Part shown: in pieces, positions 37,351-53,606 of the stretch
Position numbering within the stretch: the stretch's first letter is position 1
How the letters are laid out: every line of letters begins with the position of its first letter
Made by a program: the position numbers and the translations under genes
Assembly: GCA_022592435.1 (NCBI GenBank)
Contig: JABYQS010000054.1
Span: 62,001-126,000, forward strand
DNA: 64,000 bases
Source: Cerioporus squamosus
Lineage: Eukaryota > Basidiomycota > Agaricomycetes > Polyporales > Polyporaceae
Reading direction: 5' to 3'
The notes under the pieces: generated by a model
What the model was told of the DNA's origin: nothing
Seen by the model: the letters and a program-made list of their open reading frames with translations, nothing else
Databases searched by the model: none

Positions 37351-39570
37351 GATATCCGAGGAGGGTATGTGGAGTGTCGGTGCTGGGGGAGGAGGGAAGG
37401 CCTCTCTGTGGCGGGCGGTTCGGGTTCTTCTTCCTCGAGGTACGCGGACCTTTTGTAGGCCTCGAGAACACAGTCCCGCGGCTCGGGGAGCGTGCTTGAG
37501 GACCCAAGAGGGCCTGGGACGACATGATGCACCTGCAGAATCGCGATGCAGCAGATGCGTTCCATATGGTCGCTGTCCGTTTCTAGATGCCGTACGCTTC
37601 TCCGGAATCCGTCCAATGCGCGCCCTCACGGGGGAAAGCGCGTGTGGGTATCACGGCCTGTGGTCCCAGATGGCGGTATGGTCGGCTGCAGAGGCAGGCC
37701 ACAAGCCCGATATGCCTATCGGACAATTTGCCGGAGAGCTAGCGTATGCGAACCATGCTTGCTGCGTCGCCGCAGACAGGCACGTCGAGAGGGATTGGGC
37801 TTTGCCGCCGAGTGTCCATGCTGCAGCGCGGTCACCAGCAGCGTGCGTTGGCGTGGTTACTGGGCACATTGTCGCGCTCCCGAGCGCCCGAGGGCCGACA
37901 AGCTCAACTCGGTCTGCAGCGGCGCGCAGATGGTACTAGCACCAGGGCCAGACGCACCCAGTCGGGTAACTCGTATCGTCGCCTTCGGCGCGCTGCTGTG
38001 ATTGAGGTGCTCAGCTCGTGCCTCGGGAACAAGGAAGTAAGGTCATAAGCTTACCAGAGTGATCAACTGATACCGGGACCATGTGGTATGTCGTCGTCGT
38101 GCATCAGGGTAGCTTAAAGCAGCAGAGGAACTGCGGGACGCCCAGAACTGAGACCGTGCGGACTACTTGCGTCTGTCGAGTCACGCTTTGGTCGACATTC
38201 AGTCCACCACCATGATGATGTGCGACTCGGCGAGCCACTGGTACTGGTTGGCTCGTCATGACTGCCGGTATGCCCGACTGCGCAGGTGAGATCATCCAGG
38301 TGGACGAGAAGAAGTTCAAGAAGTCACCGGGCTTATCGTACAACATGGTCGATAAGACAGATACGTGAGCATGGCCACTTATTGACATGTTCGACTCGGA
38401 CGCTCACCGAGGTCATTGCGAGCCGGACGCAATTATGAGAGCGGACCCGACGAAGTGCGATAGCGGATCAGGAGAACGGTACCGTCGAAGATCATGGATG
38501 CTCGAAAGCTGCAGCTCGAATGCGGGTGCTGTACTTGAACTTAGCTATTGACGATGTAGGAGGAGTACTATTTCTTCGCCAGCTCACCGGATTACCAGTG
38601 CGTGTGCGGATCAGTCGCGGCCCGGCCTCGAAACCTTGTCTAGATGCCGTTTCTGATTCCGTGGATGGTTTCACCATGGTCACACATTTGCTGGCACACG
38701 AGTGCTTTGGAAGTGAACGCACGCACGTCACACGAGCTCTTTGGATATCTACACAACATGGGCGTCGAGACCGAGAAGTCGAAGTCAAAAGTCATACAAA
38801 GCTTGGTATTAAGGGCAGCCTTCTGGATATGTGTAGGCGAACTGTGTTGTTGAAAGCAAGCAAATGAGCAGACGATGGACTGTGCGGGGATGACGATGGG
38901 CGGTAGTGTGGTGTGGCGTTGTGAGCATTCTGAGAGACGAGACGAAACAGGCGAGCATGCGACGAGGAGTGTGACGGTTATGGCGATTATATAGGCGATG
39001 CAGACGAGCGAGGGTGACATAGAAAATGCAGCAAACGGAACAAACGACAACAGTGGACGAGCGCAATAGTACTAGACGACGTGATCGGATTCGGCAACGG
39101 AGGAGACTGGGATGGGATGATGTGGATTGGGGAGGGGGATAGAGAGGGAGAGAACGAAACCAGGGGAGGAGTGCCGAGGAGGGGTAACGACGAGCAAGAG
39201 CTCGCGACATGGGGGGAAGGGGCGGTGATGGGAAGGGGAAAGTACCGGGGGAATAAACTAGGATCGAAAGGAGACAGGGCTGTGTACCGTATAGTCCGGT
39301 TCTTCAACCATCCTCGAGGCACTTGTTGCCCATGTGCTTCACGCCGAGGCATCGTACAGACAATGTGGTCTCCTTGAGAGATCTGAAGTCGAGGCAGGTG
39401 CTATCTGCACCGTTGCCTGGAAGCTGTCGATCAAGCATGCGGGTCAGACATATGCTCTTTGAAGCGACCGCCGGTCGATGACATCGATCCGCAGCGCACC
39501 TGATTCTTTTGCGCTTCCCGCCGGATTCCCAGTCCACGCCTCAATCTCTAGACGTCGTCCTCGTCGTGCA
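37351..39570. other. Intergenic, about 2.2 kb, no gene seen
   Basis: Left part is the chitinase promoter. The longest ORF on the plus strand (37262-37939) begins antisense to the chitinase signal-peptide exon and has no motif. The rest holds only short, conflicting ORFs. Confidence 0.4.
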
Positions 39571-40817
39571 CTATACGTCGACATACATGAGTACTGGCTC
39601 GCCCACACCGTCGATCTCAGGGATGACGCATTTCAGGTCAAACGCCTTCGCCAGCACGATCTTGAAGATCTTCTGGACATTGATCGAGGCTGACGTTGAG
39701 CAGAATATTAGAGAGGCATGCATCGCCTTTGCGAAGCGTTTCGCCTGTTGTCGCGATATAAGCGACGGCAGATGACTGCACGGCACCGGAGGAGACGAAC
39801 CTGTTTCGTGATCTCTTCTTGCTCGTCTCTCGGGAACGTTGAGAAGGTGTCGAATTTGGTACCAATCAGGAAAGGGATAGCGGTCTGACAAGGGCGTTCG
39901 TTAGCACGAGGATATAAAGGGCGTCGCGCGGGGTGTGCTCGGTGAGCGGATCTCTCGCAGAAGTCATCTTGTTCTCCTCCGAGAACCCTTGGACGGTGGC
40001 GGCGGAGTTCCCTACTTCCACTTCCTGCCTCCTTCATTGACGCGACTGCATCTCATGTAAGGCGAGAACCATGCCGGTGATGCAATATGCAGCATCACAA
40101 CATTCCGCCTCACTAACGATACGGTAGTCGTGTCCCGGAGAGCCCAGGAGCCCAATCCATCTATGTCCTCTGGCGTCCCCACCATGACAAAGACGATCTT
40201 CCGTCGAGAGTACGCCGCCTGTTGCGAATGAAGCCGCGATACGGGATTTACCACATACCTTGTTGAACCCCCTTGCTTGTCGATACCACTCCTTCACCGA
40301 GTTCAACGTCGATTTCCGCGAGAGGTCGAACATGAAGAGAATCGCCACCGCATCATTGCACACCAGTGGCAACATGTTCACGAATTCTCGCTGTCCGCCC
40401 AGGTCCCACAGCGAGAAGGTGATGGATGTGCGGCGCACTGTGATGGTCTTCTCCATGAAGTTGACGCCTGCATATCGGGGGAGCGTGCAGGAACAGCAGC
40501 AAATGAGGATATCGCGTGAGTGCAGATCGACGGACGGGAATGGAGAGCATCAACGAGACCGGACGCGTTTCGAGCGGGATGGCGGACGCACCTAGCGTCT
40601 GGATGTAATCCTCATCAAAGTGCCCCTCGACGTATTTCACCATGAGACTCGTCTTCCCTATTTGCGAGTCACCCAGCATTCCAACTTTGATCACGACGCT
40701 GGAGTCGAACGGAAGTTCAAGTTCAGGCTCAATACCGGGCGAACATAGCAGCGCGAACGGACCTGTTCTGCTCAGCGCCGATTTCGCCGTTAGGTCTTGA
40801 CGTGCTGGGCCCGGCAT
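39571..40817 (-). CDS. Spg1/Tem1-type septation or mitotic-exit GTPase
   Basis: Small GTPase at the head of the septation initiation / mitotic exit network, acting at the spindle pole body. G1 is [31 protein letters not shown] follows, then after an intron VNFMEKTI, with G3 WDLGGQ (the Spg1/Tem1 form, not DTAGQ). [31 protein letters not shown]4 IGTKFD (in place of NKxD, as in this subfamily) and G5 CSTSASINV complete the fold. There are four or five exons. The C-terminus, [15 protein letters not shown], has no CAAX box, which fits Spg1. Start is uncertain: ATG 40817 ([12 protein letters not shown]) reads straight into the G1 exon. ATG 40860 ([15 protein letters not shown]) looks more like a fungal N-terminus but is in another frame and would need a very short intron. 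Confidence 0.87.
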
Positions 40818-40860
40818 TCGCGGTGGGAGTGGGTGAACTTGACGAGGCGGACGCCGACAT

Positions 40861-43484
40861 GTGCCAAACGCGTGCGGGGAGGGAGGGAGGAGGGGGAGAG
40901 GGAGAAAGAACAAGGAGAACCGAGATAAAAAGGACAGAAGCAGGCAAAGGAGTGCTCCCGCTGTTCGTGCGAGGACGACTGAGATGAGAACCAACCGGTC
41001 GGCGGATGCGGAGGATGTTCAGGAATCGGGGACGAGATTACTGTCACGACCAGAGGCAAGGGAGAAAGGAACCGAAAGGAAGGACGCGTTCAGAGTCGCT
41101 CGAGGGCGTGAGGGCGTGTAGACGGGAAAGACAGCCCACCAAACGGGGAGGGTTGGACGCCAGCCAGGCAGAACAGCGGAGAGAGGGGAGGACCAGGTCC
41201 AGCACGCCGCCGATGGTAACGGCCTCGGCGCCTCCCTCGATACCAGCGCTCGCCACTTGCGTCCTCGTCGCGTAGCACAATGGGCAGCGCACTTTTCGAT
41301 GGGTAAATCTCGTCTAGCTGCCACAGCCGGTGTTCTGTGTATACAGGTACGTCGCTTGTTATGCGAGAGTATCGTACATGTCATGCCCGCAGCGGCAGCT
41401 AGTCCCATGGCCACATTCATCTCAACTTTATTTACTCGCGCGCGGGCTGCTAGGCTATAAGAATAATCTGACTCCGGATGCACGCACCAAACTTGCGTCT
41501 ACTTAACAAGATATGTGAGTACCCGGAGGATCGATGCATACCGGTTATCGGTGAATGACTCTTCTGGCCTTGTGCCACAATCCATTGGCAGCGACGACAA
41601 CGATCAACAGTTACCCCGGGCATAGGGTAACTACTAACAGTCCGCGTAACACGCGTTCACCTGCAGGCGCGCCTTCGTCGGCCCAATGTGACATGATGTT
41701 CGATTGCGAATCCGCGCAGTCGTAGTCCGTCGACGGTCCGACCGACTACTCAATCGACCCGGCTAAGAACAATGAACAACGGTAAGACAGCGTGAAGGTA
41801 CAGTATTCTCCCTCCGTCGCGACCTCCATGGACCGCACGCGATAAAATAACCGCAGGCCCATAGGACCCTGGTACCAACCTGCGGACGGAGTTTGTGTAG
41901 CGCTGGATGGCGATCAATGTTGCAGACTGTTTGTACTTGTTAGAAACCGAGGCTGTTGCCAAACACACTCCTCCACGTGGTCGTTGGTGCTTGTCCTCGA
42001 CGCACCTTGTCTATGCTTGACGTGGTGCTTCTCTTGATTCGACTTCGACATGGGCCAGCATCTGCTACATCACGTGGATAAATCAGGGCCGCATACTATG
42101 CAGGCACTTTCCTCAATCTTTCCCATTGACCGAAGGCCTGTGCCGGTTGCACTGACTGATCAGAATCGCAGAATCACAGAACTTCTGAGGACGCCGATAT
42201 CTACAACACCGCCACTACCATCGCACGGCGTTTCTGACGGACGCAGGCACTTGCCAGTGTGCGATGTACCTTCCCTCTGCCCTCGTCAAGACACCGGCCC
42301 TGCCGCTGCTTCCAGCGACGTTGACAATACATTTAGATCCAGTGCATTTCCTGACAAGCCAGTAAGGAGAGGTGAAAGCTAGCCAACACGGGACTTGTGC
42401 GCTAGTGGGTCAGTAATGCATGCACATCCGCGCCGCTGACAGTCAGACTGTGAGCCTAGTCCTGGAACATGCTCTCCTGTATTCTTGCCAATCCTCGGCT
42501 GGTACGGGTCACTTGCTGGTTTGTGGGAACAAGGAAGAGTTAGCCAGGCAGGGCCGCTCAGCTGGCGTCCACGGCGCCCTCAGTCTGGTTAGCGTTCTAT
42601 ATATTGGCAGTACGTTGGCTCGGATATCTGCCCTGTTTTCGCCGGATGCTCACAAGATGTCTAGTTAGACTCCTGGTACCTGCAGTCTTTCCGAGCATGC
42701 GTACGGTCATTTGACTCCCCGGCACAAATGTAGACCTGCGGTTGCCTGCGGGCGTCGAACTCGGGGTTTGTCCACGTTCTCCGTTTGGCCCCCTTGGATG
42801 ACGAAACTCATTAAATCGTATACGAAATCCCTACCGGAGCTGGACGATATGGCCTTCTGTGTCAAGATGCGGCATATTCGAAGGCATGCGGAGGATCAAC
42901 GCTCAGCGAACTGCGGGGGTGGGATGCGGTACCGCGCAACCCCGCACTTTGATGAGGCGATCCCGCAAAAGCAAGCTTCATCCCGGAGCACTTGCTTCCG
43001 ACGTTCTTACCGCTGGTCAAAAATGACGTTTTGTAGTGCCCGGAAGGCCCAAGCATCATCCAGGCTTATGATCGGTGCATTATCGGTCGACAAACCGCGC
43101 ACGCATTATTGGTCTTCCAGTCTCCAAGACATATGATGATGGGAAGGTAATTCATGGCGGCAGTGTCCTGGCGTAGCGCCTCCAGCAGGCCTCCAAAATC
43201 TCGGCGTTTTGATATCGTACGTCCACTTCTCGCTCACTTACGCCTCGGTCACGAGCGACGGTGCGTATCCGAGTTCTTGCCGGCGCGTGCGGGGCCTGTC
43301 GTCTCTACCACGTCGTCAACGCTCCGTTGCGCTTGTCCTTCCACAGGTACGCGCTATGATAGCCATGAATAGGTTTGACGGCCCACGGGGTGCGCACCGG
43401 ACGACCAGGACACCCTTAAGCCGATTGCAACACTCGGGTCTTCCTCGCAACATACCGAACAGTCGGGCGAGGCGACGGGGATGT
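40861..43484. other. Intergenic, about 2.6 kb, no gene seen
   Basis: Divergent region between the Spg1-like gene and cellobiose dehydrogenase. ORFs such as 41019-41483 (-), 42050-42382 (+) and 42711-43136 (+) have no motif. Large enough for long regulatory sequence upstream of the secreted oxidoreductase. Confidence 0.4.
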
Positions 43485-43490
43485 TATAAA
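43485..43490 (+). promoter_or_regulatory. TATA box of cellobiose dehydrogenase gene
   Basis: TATAAA, 51 bp upstream of the ATG at 43541, with a purine-rich start region between. Confidence 0.55.
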
Positions 43491-43540
43491 GGGCGGAAAT
43501 GCAGCCTTGCACGACGAGCGCACGGCTGCGACCACCCATC

Positions 43541-47940
<4,400 letters not shown>

Positions 47941-49850
47941 ATGGCAAGGGGCGGCGGCAAGCCCGAAGCGGCTGACGGCGTCAAACAGCCAGGTCGGAGC
48001 TTGGCCTCGATCGACGTCCAGCTCAACTCCCTCCTGCGACGACCACGACCAGACGACGACGACCCCGACGACGACGACGACGACGACGACGACCCCGACG
48101 GCGAGCTCGCATCGATGGACCCACTCACCCTAGGCGATACCTCTGCCTCCGCACGGCAGTCGATACTCGGCTCCTTCCTGCGCGGGAGGCCCCGCGGCAC
48201 GTCCCAGTCACACCCCTCTTCACCACACCACGACCCCGCCACCAGAGAGTCTCCTCCTCCCTCCTCCGCTGCGAACGAGCACGCCTCTGGCCACCGCCGT
48301 CGCCCTGCAGCCGCCTCGTCCAACATCCAGCCGTCCGTCTCCCAGTCCATCTCCACTCCCGGTTTCTCCCAGATGCTCCGCAGGCGACGTTCAGCAGGCA
48401 CTCTCGCCGCCACTGGCGGTCCCCAGCTCCCCGCCGTCGCCGTCGCACGCACAGTCACTGGCCCCGCCGCTTCAGGCTCCTCGTCTATCCCTGCGGCCGG
48501 CACAGGCCCGGCGCACCGCATCCGCCTCGTCCCCCACCTCGACACGCGCCGGTCCCTCCGCTTCGACCCTATCTCCCGAGACGTGCGTGAGGGTGACCCA
48601 CCGCTGCGCATAGGTCGGTTCACGGACCGCTCAGGGCTAGGGCTCGCTGCCGCAAATGCGATGGGCTCGAACAAGCTCGCTTTCAAAAGCAAGGTGGTTT
48701 CTCGGGCGCACGCGGAGATCTGGTGCGAGTCTGGAGGCAGGTTCTTCATCCGGGACACCAAGTCGAGCAGCGGCACCTTCCTGAACCACGTTCGACTTTC
48801 ACCGGCGAACAACGAGTCTCGGCCACATGAGCTCAAGGACGGAGATCTGCTGCAGCTTGGCGTCGATTACCAGGGCGGGACCGAGGACATCTATAAGTGT
48901 GTCAAGATCAAGATAGAAGTGGGAAGGGAGTGGCAGAATCACTCCAATCCGTTCAAGTAAGTGTATCTACTCGCGTGCTGGATTGTGTCTGATCGTCTGC
49001 AGTGCAAATGCGCTCAAGCAACTGAAGGCAATCGCTATTCCTACGGCACCATCGGGAGGTGCAGGGAAGAAAGTGGCCGCCAAGTCTACGCTCCCTGATT
49101 GCTGTATCTGTACGTGTCTTCGTTCTGTTGGCCGATTCGCTCCTAGTTGACATATCACGGGCATATGCAGGTCTGTTCAGTGTCACGATCCACCAGGCTT
49201 TGTTTATCGCCCCTTGTTCACATGCCTTCCATTACAAGTGCATACGGCCGCTGCTCGAAACTCATCATCCAGCATTCTCGTGCCCCTTGTGCAGGACATT
49301 CGCCGACCTCGAGGAGGATGTTGAGGTAGAGGTCGACCCCGAGCTTGACGCCAATTCCCTTGCGGATGCCTCTGCCATCTCCGCGATGGCGATTGCTGCT
49401 ACCGCAGTCGGCGATCGACCAGGTACCGGCGATGCAAGCAGTCGGGAACGCGACCGGGACGTCGGTGCGGAGACGGAGGTGGAGGTAGACACTGGCGCGA
49501 GTCGCCTTGGTTCGGCACTGCGAGGTCGTCGCGCACCGCCTGTCCCAAGTTCAGGCAGCAACAACCATCTCGTTGGGGATGACGTGGCCGAGCACGCGGA
49601 CGCGGAGATGGAGGACGTTATGGCGTTGCCGCCACTACCGGAGAGCAACTCGGTGCTCGCAGTGGAGTTCGTGGACGGCGATCGGATGATCGACGTGAGG
49701 GAGGACTCGGCGTCACCTGTTCCCGTACCAGGGCCGGCTCGCGGGAGTCCTGGCGGGTACTCCGAGGGCGATCTTGAAGTCGACAGCGGTGGGAGCGATG
49801 GGAGCGGGCACGGGGGCGATGCTGGCCTCCACGGCAAGCGCAAGCGGTAA
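47941..49850 (+). CDS. FHA-RING E3 ubiquitin ligase, Dma1/CHFR-like
   Basis: Phospho-threonine-binding ubiquitin ligase. In yeasts Dma1 delays septation or mitotic exit when the spindle is impaired. ATG 47941 (MARGGGKPEAAD); the frame is open upstream without an ATG. There is an Asp-rich run and a disordered Ser/Pro/Arg region. The FHA domain follows: LRIGRFTDRSG, KLAFKSKVVSRAHAEIWCE, FFIRDTKSSSGTFLNHVRLSP, ELKDGDLLQLGVDY. After intron 1 (about 48959-49001) comes a RING domain split by intron 2 (about 49111-49170): CCIC then LFSVTIHQALFIAPCSHAFHYKCI and CPLCR. The tail is acidic with VEVEVDPELD repeats and ends GKRKR. FHA followed by RING is the Dma/CHFR/RNF8 order. A Spg1-type GTPase, head of the pathway Dma1 restrains in fission yeast, lies 7 kb away. 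Confidence 0.9.
48067..48093 (+). repeat. (GAC)9 trinucleotide repeat coding poly-Asp
   Basis: Nine uninterrupted GAC codons in the N-terminal disordered part of the FHA-RING gene, inside a longer GAC/CCC-rich stretch from about 48052. Length polymorphism is likely. Confidence 0.85.
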
Positions 49851-50564
49851 CGCAAGCACATGACGGCTTCCCATAGACTCTTTCCCTTCCCTTCATGACC
49901 TCTTTCATGCCTTCCACTCGTTTCTCGCTGTTCGTTGATGGACACGGATACTATACATCCCCTAGCCCTGGCCTACCCTCACGTCTGTGTCCCCGTTGCA
50001 GTTTCGCCTGTCCCGTCGTCCTCGTCCGTCCTCGTCCCCTCTCGCGCTGTGTCCCGTACGACAAAGCACAAGTGTATATTTCTTTCATTGTATCTGGAAC
50101 ACCTTAGAGGTCACAGTCCTGTGCTCTGATGATAGTTAGTTACTCCTTCTGTCGGTATGGATCTCTGCAGTGCACGTTTTCCCGCCATCTTTTTTAGCAC
50201 GAACATATGGTACAGTACGTTTTTATTGTACGAATATAATCTATCCTCTCTCTCCGTCCCCAGCAGTATCAAGAGGACTAAGGTCTGAGGTTGTCGAGAC
50301 AGGACGTGCTGCTGCTTGCTCCGCTTATACAGTAAGTACGGAAAGCAAGGTAAGTAACGAAGGTAAGCACAGTCAAATCTACGGTGACGTTCTACGGGCG
50401 TCTGGACCGTCGCGTCGACGGAAATTGACGGCGCGTGATTGGGTCGGGGGAATGCGGCCGAAGAACCCGGGGTAGCTGGCGCTCCCGGAAGCAACGAGCT
50501 CAATCAAGTGCGCCGACGTCCTCCGTCCCCTCACATCCCCGTCTCCTTGCTCACAACGACCACC
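49851..50564. other. Intergenic, 0.7 kb
   Basis: 3' flank of the FHA-RING gene, then the SDHB promoter. No protein-like ORF. Confidence 0.4.
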
Positions 50565-51767
50565 ATGCAGTCCCTCGTCGCCGCTCGTTCCAGCGTGCTC
50601 AGGCAGTCCGCCCGCGGCTTCGCCTCGTCGGCGGCGCGCGCCCAGGCAACACCGCTCCAGAAGCCTGTCGTGAACAAGGAGTTCAAGATCTACCGCTGGG
50701 TATGTCGCGGCAGTTTCTTTGGCTTTTCCAAGGTGTTTTGTGCCGTGGTTTCGCGTGCTGAGTATGCTTGCCTGTACGCAGAACCCGGATGAGCCGTCGA
50801 AGAAGCCCACCCTGCAGACGTACACCATCGACCTGAACCAGTGCGGGCCTATGGTGAGTCCGCTCTACCTCCTGTCTCGTGTGCACCCCTTCCGACGCCC
50901 TCGCGCTCCACACAGGTTCTCGATGCACTCATCAAGATCAAGAACGAGATTGACCCAACCCTCACCTTCAGGCGCTCGTGCCGAGAGGGTATCTGCGGCT
51001 CCTGTGCCATGAACATCAATGGCCAGAACACGCTGGCGTGCCTGTGCAGAATTGACAGGAACTCGTCAAAGGACACCAAGATTTACCCTCTCCCTCACAG
51101 TGAGTAGCCTAGTCATCTGTGCCCCTGACGAGGCGTGCTAACTGTGACTGCAGTGTACATTGTCAAGGACCTTGTGCCCGACTTGACCCAGTTCTACAAG
51201 CAGTACAAGTCCATCGAGCCGTACCTCCAGAACGACAACCCCCCAGCGGACAGGGAGTTCTTGCAGTCGCCTGAGGACCGGAGGAAACTGGACGGGTACG
51301 TCTGTTCTTCCATGCCCACTCTGTCCGTGCCTCTCCGCGCATATATGCGCATACCGCTACGTCATTACCTCGAATTCATCTGTCTCTCGTCCCTCACGTG
51401 GTCCCGTACTCACGTTTGTCTTGCAGCATGTACGAGTGCATCCTGTGCGCGTGCTGCTCAACCTCCTGCCCGAGTTACTGGTGGAACCAGGATGAGTACC
51501 TTGGCCCCGCAACCCTCATGGCAGCATACCGCTGGATGGCAGATTCACGGGTACGTGCCTCCGAGCATGTTCAGCTATAAGAGCGCAAGTGGGGCTAATG
51601 CGCGTCACACATAGGACACCTACAAGGCTCACCGTATGGAGAAGATGCAGAACGAGCTCAGTCTCTACCGCTGCCACACCATCTTCAACTGCGCGCGTAC
51701 GTGCCCGAAGGGCCTGAACCCCGCCGCCGCCATCGCGAAGATGAAGCTGGAGCTCGCTGCTGAGTGA
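50565..51767 (+). CDS. sdhB: Succinate dehydrogenase iron-sulfur subunit, mitochondrial
   Basis: Complex II subunit that carries electrons from FAD to ubiquinone in the inner mitochondrial membrane. ATG 50565: presequence [19 protein letters not shown], rich in Arg and Ser. Five introns. The [2Fe-2S] site is [44 protein letters not shown] follows. The [4Fe-4S] site is [11 protein letters not shown]; the [3Fe-4S] site is [37 protein letters not shown] is the quinone-site region. The C-terminus [14 protein letters not shown] is normal. The His in YRCHTIFNC is the residue whose change gives carboxin resistance in Ustilago and other fungi; here it is the wild-type His. Length and cluster spacing are standard. 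Confidence 0.95.
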
Positions 51768-53606
51768 GGGACACAGCGGGCGATGTGGGGTGCATAGCAG
51801 ATGATGCGGGTGCGTGTGGCTAGCATGTATGCTCATGATAGCTGCTCATCGGGCATTCCCGGAATGGCGGGTGTATAGGGTCAGCGTGCGAGGTCGTCAG
51901 AGAAGATCCTGCAAGTCGTATACTAGCCTCTCGTTGTGTGTTATTTTTTTCAGTATATCGGACCGTTCTTCACCCATGAATGTCCTGACGTTTTCGAACG
52001 TGAACTGAGGATTGAAGTGGAATCAACGTCCTATATAAGAGGTGCCGACCTGTGGCGCCGTTGGCATTCCAAGAGGCGACTGCAAATCGCACCCGGCAGA
52101 GGGAATGCCCATGTCTACCAGCACCAGCTGCAGTATGGCGATATTGTGTATATCAGACGATACTTTGACAGGCCGCAACATGACCGCTTGCAGTGGCAAT
52201 TGCTTCTCACTCGCAGTCATGTCGCTGAAGACAGTGATCCCAGGTACGTCCCGACAGTCGCGGTCACGAAGACAGTGCGTTCTCACCGGGTTGAAGTTGC
52301 TACAGGTCTCGAGCGTTTACTTCGTTTTCCCAGAGGACATGTGGATCCCGAACTTGAAGACGTCGACAATGCAAAGCATTCTCCCAGGCGGCCTACAAGT
52401 GCATACGTGGAAGTTCCTGCATGCGGAGCTTTCCTTCTCTCCTCCCACAATCCTGCTCAAAGCATTACTACTATCTGTTGCTATCGTCTCGGTCCCAAAT
52501 GCATGAACGCTCTGATTGTGCTCACTTCCCACCGTGGTCGGACCGTCCATACATCACGATGGTATCGTTCCCCACTCTCTCCCGAGACTAGCATCAACTC
52601 AATTGAAGAAGACCTTCAGGTCCGGGCCTGCACGACTTGAGGGAAGTTTAGGGCGGGTCTGGTCTCGGGCGTGATAGGAAGGCGGCCGCCAGCATCTGCT
52701 ATGGTCGTCCCCTATTTCACCCCCGCTGAGACGCGTTCAAGCGTATTCGTAACTTGGCGTGATCCGGGGTATGGATGACTGCGCGAACGTGACCCGGAGA
52801 AGCCTGTGGTTCCGTACGTGCTGTGTCGCGGGGTTGTCAGATGGACAGGACACGAGGACCTAGTGCGCCGCGCTGCGAGCTCTGGCCATCCGGGTTTCTC
52901 CTGGAACTATCATTCTATCAAGGTTTGCAGCCTTCTGTGATGCTGGAGGTGCCAACTAGGCGTCTGGGACGACTGCGAGTGCCGGTAAATGGCAGGTGCG
53001 TTCTCACATGAGAGGTGCGAAGGTGGGTAGAACGTACCCACGTTTCGTCGTTCGTCCTTCCCCAGAATAGATCCTCACGCCTTGACTTGCAGGCCTCGCC
53101 GCATCTCGAGGAGATAGTCGGGTTTATTGCTGAGACATCGGGTGCTCGGACGGTCACGGATGCCTATACCAAGAGGCGAGAACTCCGTCATAGCAGTGGC
53201 TAAGGGGTCGGATCGTGCAGGAGGGCTCCGCGCAGCTTTCGGCGTCCTCTGGCTATACTGTAGCAAGGGCGTAGCAGGAGATCGCCATCGGAGGGCCGAA
53301 TCATCGGGTGAGTATTTGCAACCCCTGAACGATGAGAGGATGCTGATTCACCGTCACGTGCAAGCACTAGTGGAAGTCATCCTCTTCTTGTGTCTATTAC
53401 TCAACGACGCCTACTGACTGCATTCACAGCTAGAAGATTGGCACATCTGGTTCCGTGACCTGCTGACATGTCGACCCGTGGAGACGGCATCCCACACGAA
53501 TCCAAGCCTGACATGAACCTACAAATAGGACGGCGTCCATTCGCACTCCTCGCTCTCAGCCTTCCTACTTCCATCCTCTCCTCTACGCCCGCTGCCCGCC
53601 AAAGAA
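51768..53606. other. Intergenic, 1.8 kb; one doubtful small ORF
   Basis: A TATATAAG at 52032-52039 lies 66 bp before an ATG at 52105. That ATG opens a 133-codon frame to 52506 with several Cys (TSTSCSMAILC, TACSGNC) and a possible 65-nt GT-AG intron. This could be a small Cys-rich protein, but there is no signal peptide and no family resemblance, so I do not call it. The rest holds nothing recognisable. Confidence 0.3.
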
